This document shows, in pieces, positions 60,214-64,000 of a stretch of 64,000 nt of DNA. Within the stretch, counting starts at the first letter, position 1, and each line of letters opens with the position of its first letter. Origin of the DNA: Reticulitermes speratus (lineage: Eukaryota > Arthropoda > Insecta > Blattodea > Rhinotermitidae); assembly GCA_021186555.1 (NCBI GenBank), contig JAJKFL010000011.1:34480923-34544922 (forward strand), written 5' to 3'. A program made the translations under genes and the position numbers. A model generated the notes under the pieces. The model did no database searches, had not been told where the DNA came from, and was given only the letters and a program-made list of their open reading frames with translations.

Positions 60214-60499
60214 GCTTCGTGAGTGAGGACACCTTCAAAGTCTGAATTCACCACTGTGCCTTGTGAGAGCGTTGGATAGATATCACACGTGAAGTCTTAT
60301 CGTGTTTTATAAATTGAATGTGCTGGACTTTGTTTTTGTAATCATTATAATGCATGAATGCCATGTCTTGTGATAAGATCTGAAGAACAAAAAGCTAAGG
60401 CATAACTAAAATTGAAATGTCTGTCAAAGAGAAGGATGGATGTACTGTGTTATTGGCTTATGAACTGAAATGTTGTATTAGGTTTACTGCATCAAATGT
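60214..60499 (-). promoter_or_regulatory. Upstream region of the gustatory receptor
   Basis: AT-rich sequence 5' of the receptor start, inferred from position to contain promoter and 5' UTR. No TATA box or initiator stands out. Confidence 0.3.
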
Positions 60500-61010
60500 A
60501 ACATGCATTCAGCATTTATTTTCAGATGATGCAACCATGTTGTTTACTGAGAAAAATGAAAAAAAGAAATGTTCAAGTTAAAATGTTATGGAGAAGCTAC
60601 AGCCATGGTTTCATACAAACAGTTTTATAATAAATACAGAAAAAACTATGGCATCGTCTTTGCTGACCAGACAAAATATAAGTCCATTAAAACCACAAGA
60701 CAGATTTGATAGTGTGGATATTGCCTGTAAATCAGAATACAAATTTTTAGGTGTATATTATGAGAGAAAATATGAATTAGAATGTTCATTTGAAATCACC
60801 AAGCTCAAATTTCGAGAAAATATATTACATTATAAAGTCTTTAAATATTTGCTAATTTTTACAACCATTTGAGGTATGGTTTAATTTTCGGGGGTATTGA
60901 TACTGACAGTAAAGGCATCTTTATACTAGAAAAGGTAGTTATGTGAGTAATCAGCAGGGTAGGGAAACGGATTTCTTGCAGGCAGATATTCAGGGATTTG
61001 AATATCCTGC
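60500..61010 (+). mobile_element. LINE reverse-transcriptase fragment (plus)
   Basis: The plus strand encodes FSDDATMLF, the catalytic [YF]xDD motif of reverse transcriptase. It is followed by LQPWFHTNSFIINTEKT, then KFLGVYYE and a degenerate thumb-region remnant. Stops and frame breaks show an old inactive non-LTR element. The clade is uncertain (Jockey/R1-like context). Confidence 0.75.
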
Positions 61011-61470
61011 CAGTAGCAAAATTTAGTTTAGTTTATTATTAATTCATTTCAGCAAAATATCTGGCATAAGATACGTCAATTTCAATCAGTTACAGTTTCT
61101 TGTTAAAATTACAGAAACACATTTACACCAACAGTATATAGCTCGTACATGACACCTCATCAACTTTTGTGTCACCTGTAGGCTAATATCAGCCACACTG
61201 AATATGACATATGTTCTTCCACAGAATAAAATGTATGCTGTAACAGATAGGGTATCAACTCACTTTTAAAGACTTGTTTTTGTCCATTTATTTTATGTGA
61301 TTGGGTACTTTGTTATGCAATTTAATTCCCTTCTTTACTACACTTTTTTTCTGAAGATTTGCTTTACAGTACCGATCATGGAGATCCAATTGCATTCTTG
61401 CATTGCAATTGTGAATTTCTGTATTCTGCTCCATATCTTCCTTGTTTCTTAATAACACAGTGTTTCAGTT

Positions 61471-61474
<4 letters not shown>

Positions 61475-61512
<38 letters not shown>
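61475..61512. repeat. (AT)n microsatellite
   Basis: About 19 uninterrupted AT dinucleotides between two inverted LINE fragments. Confidence 0.95.
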
Positions 61513-61515
<3 letters not shown>

Positions 61516-61539
61516 AGCTTCTGGATGTATATTCAGATC

Positions 61540-62010
61540 CCTGAATATCTGCTTACCAGACGTCTGTTTCCCTACACCACTGATTACTCACTTAACTCTC
61601 TTTTCAAATTTAAAGATGCCTTTACTTTCCGTGTTCCCATCCACAAAAATTAAACCATGCTTCAAATGGGTTTAAAAATTAGCAACAGTGATATTCTTTA
61701 TGGCATGTGGGCTCATTACTTCCTTTAAAGATTTGATATTGTAACATACTTTGCTCAGTTTTTAGCTTAGTGACTTCACATGAACATTCAATTTCATATT
61801 TTCTGTGCTGTGTATGCCTAAAAATTTGGTTTATAAGCAATATCCATATTATTGGATTTGGCATGTGGTTTTAACAGATTTGTATTTTGTTTGGCATGAA
61901 ACAACATTGCCATTATTTTTTCTGTATTTGTCACACCATTCTCTGTATGGAACCATGACGACAGCTTCTCCGTAATGTTTTCAGTTTTATGTTGGAGGGC
62001 ATACATAATT
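61540..62010 (-). mobile_element. LINE reverse-transcriptase fragment (minus), inverted relative to 60500
   Basis: The minus strand shows LSSWFHTENGVTNTEKIMAM and NNMDIAYK, matching the 60500 fragment. The two face each other around the (AT)n tract. They have diverged from each other, so they are separate insertions or an old inverted duplication. Confidence 0.72.
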
Positions 62011-62197
62011 GCAGTATTGTGCTATATTAAAAGAAACAAAGAAAATATTTTTTTAATACCAGTGTGCTACAGGTTTTTGATTATATGGTGCTATGTAAAC
62101 ACTGAAGTAGTTGAGGCCTGGTTGCCTTTACAAGCATGTTCACGGCATTGTAATTTGAGAACTCCATATAACAGCTGTGTGTTGCACTGAACTTCAT

Positions 62198-62789
62198 GAG
62201 TATGAGTATGAGTAAATAATGGGTCGAGCCCTTGCGGTCCCGACGCACGTAGGCCTTTAACAGGCCCTTTGTGCCCCTTAGCTAAAGTTCAAGTCATAAG
62301 AGCCCTGTCCTTTTAATAAAGTTCCAGATTGCCCCCAGACTTATTTCTGTGACATCCTCAGGGTCCAAAAAGAAGGAACCCAAATAAGTGTGTCTGAGTA
62401 TCGCCAAGGCTTCACACTCACACAAGACATCAGCTGAGGTCTCCTCCTCTGCTCTGCATTTCCTACACAAGGGACTGTCTCTCAGTCCCATAATGTGAAG
62501 GTGTCTTCTGAGGTGTTATGTCTGGTAAGAAGGCCGATAACTACCCTGGATTGCATCCTATTAAAGGACAATAGCCTGGTCTTAGTAGCAATACGAGGGC
62601 CCGAGATCAACTCTCGAGCCTGTCTCTGAGTGCCAGCAAGTCCCTGCCACAGTGTCATGTGCTGTTTATCCAACCAGCGCTGAATTTTCTTCTTTACACT
62701 CCGCCTTAAGACCCCCAGGGCCGGCTCTGGTCCAACAAAATAGTGAACAGAATCCTCCCTTGCGAGCTCATCGGCAATTTCATTTCTAA
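62198..62789 (-). mobile_element. 5'-truncated LINE with RNase H end and zinc-knuckle C-terminus
   Basis: The minus strand encodes the end of an RNase H domain (NEIADELAR), then WLDKQHMTLWQGLAG, and a C-terminal cysteine motif (LCRKCRAEEETSADVLCEC) ending IWNFIKRTGLL and a stop. The frame breaks once near 62485. The 3' end has an (actcat)n-like tail. Flanking ctgaacttcat (62187-62197) and ctgagcttcat (62790-62800) form an 11-bp target-site duplication with one mismatch, typical of target-primed retrotransposition. RNase H-bearing clades such as I or LOA are likely. Confidence 0.85.
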
Positions 62790-62829
62790 CTGAGCTTCAT
62801 ACTCTGTATCCAGCGAAGTGCTGTGTTAG

Positions 62830-63060
62830 CTGCTCACTTCTCATATCAGAGCATCTGTTTTAATCCCAGGAAACTTCATGTGATATTCATGGTGGACAAA
62901 GTGGCACTTGTGCAGGTTTTTCTCAAAGTTTTTCATAACCCCATGTCAGTGACAATTCCAACATTGGACCGTACTCTTCTGTCCCTGGTCTGACTGGGCA
63001 GCAGATTTTCACATCCTTTGATGCTTTAGAGGGGGGCTTCACCTGTCTAACCTCCAGTAG
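62830..63060 (+). mobile_element. Diverged SINE, family 2-like
   Basis: gtggacaaagtggcacttgt and caggtttttctcaaagt match the body of the 8033 SINE. The tRNA-like head is barely recognisable. Confidence 0.55.
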
Positions 63061-63361
63061 CATGATATATACAGTATATTGTTGCAGTATATTACTGCAT
63101 TTTCTGCATTGAGCCTTTCTTCAGAATCAATTATGCCTCCTACAATATGTGTAACCTGGGGTGACAATTCTGCCCTTTTGTGTCACCTCCTTTCCTCACA
63201 TTAGCTGCATTCCATTTCTGTGACAAGCTGTTTCAAGGGTGTGAATGTTAGCATACTATTTGTAATTCCTTCTTCCAAATGCTTGTAGTAAGTGTTCAGT
63301 GTATGTTTTTAACAATCTTGTGTCATATCCTTTCCCTCAGTGTTGACATTGTAAGACTCTT

Positions 63362-63560
63362 TAGGGCATAAACACACCAAAGCAGACCAGACCAGATGGT
63401 CTGACAGTACTAAACACTGATAACAGATTTAAATGCTGGCAATCAAGTTGCATAAGTGAGGGCAAACAGAAGTCTAAGGTTCACAACATTGTCTGTCTTG
63501 TCTGCATAAATGGTCTGATGTGGTCTGTTCTGCTTTGATTTTTTTGTGTCCACACCATTA
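63362..63560. mobile_element. Possible MITE of about 200 bp
   Basis: gggcataaacacaccaaagc at the left faces a mirror segment (ctgctttgatttttttgtgt, then ccacacc) at the right. TTA-like flanks are present on both sides. Superfamily not determined. Confidence 0.5.
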
Positions 63561-64000
63561 ACCCATTTTCCAATATGCGACACCTCTGGCTGTGAAGGCA
63601 AGTTTTACTGTTTGTTATTTACTTACAGTGATTCAACAGAGAAAACAAATTAAATTTTGTCTTTGTGATTAGCAATAAAGGTAGTGACCATTTCTGTGTT
63701 TGTTCAGTCTTTACACCATGCATATTGGGTACATTCCTTAAATACCTTCAGCTAATATAAAATACACAAACTATTGCCTTTGGAGATTGCTGTTTATGCA
63801 TACATTATTGATTGGCCATCAGACTGAGTGAACTGACTACAAGGAATTATTGACGAATATATGGTTTTCAGAAAAGGCCTGACATTATCATTTTAATCAA
63901 TGTAATGCACGAGTACTACATCTTTTGAGTGATCTCAAGAAGAGAATTTGAAACACAAGTAAAATTGAATTGAATGTCAGAGAGAAAGAATGATGCAATT
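63561..64000. other. No gene seen
   Basis: AT-rich DNA up to the window edge without recognisable features. Confidence 0.45.

Overview
The window looks like nuclear DNA of an insect, most likely a cockroach or termite (Blattodea). The base composition is AT-rich, the genes have GT-AG introns, and the intergenic DNA is dense with tRNA-derived SINEs, RTE-like LINE 3' ends and MITEs. The two C-type lectins resemble the cockroach haemolymph LPS-binding-protein type. The species is inferred, not proven. Nothing prokaryotic, no CRISPR array and no credible free-standing tRNA or rRNA gene was seen.

Five host genes can be supported. (1) A rhodopsin-class GPCR, 10043-11590 (+), has a cysteine-rich ectodomain and a bombesin/endothelin/CCHamide-receptor-like TM7. 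It is intronless and its frame is interrupted once near TM5. (2) A secreted C-type lectin, 18425-22038 (+), has four exons that splice in frame to 231 residues. (3) A second, shorter lectin, 37101-40448 (-), has three exons and 219 residues, with a Pro/Thr/Asp minisatellite inside the lectin domain. (4) An eight-finger C2H2 zinc-finger gene, 51221-57136 (-), has three coding exons and 352 residues. (5) A single-exon gustatory receptor of 437 residues lies at 58900-60213 (-). The two lectins are probably humoral immune or recognition factors, the zinc-finger protein a nuclear regulator and the gustatory receptor a chemosensory channel subunit. They do not form a pathway; the window is a gene-poor stretch with unrelated genes.

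Region by region: 1-9.9 kb is repeats (30-, 41- and 28-bp minisatellites, fold-back elements, RTE 3' ends, one SINE). 10-12 kb holds the GPCR. 12.5-24.7 kb holds the first lectin and a nested mosaic of SINE, pogo/Tigger MITE and LINE tails. 25-36 kb is gene-poor with scattered repeats and a tandem triplication near 32 kb. 37-40.5 kb is the second lectin. 42-50.9 kb is a dense transposon graveyard (SINEs, two hAT MITEs, a 480-bp TIR family, a mariner relic, fold-backs). 51-57 kb is the zinc-finger gene. 58.9-60.2 kb is the gustatory receptor, followed by LINE reverse-transcriptase and RNase H fragments to 62.8 kb.

The most interesting signal is a superfamily of small fold-back elements, about 15 copies. 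At least six copies can be delimited by target-site duplications of 10-19 bp. Many carry a hammerhead-ribozyme-like core (CUGANGA, stem II, GAAAC, very short stem III, cleavage-site UA) whose stem I and stem II vary by compensatory changes between copies. The elements also share a GC-rich tail of the type gCrCGGtGaaa. Hammerhead motifs of this kind are known from Penelope-like elements and retrozymes. Here they sit, sometimes head to head, in short non-coding retroposon-like units, with no Penelope protein in the window.
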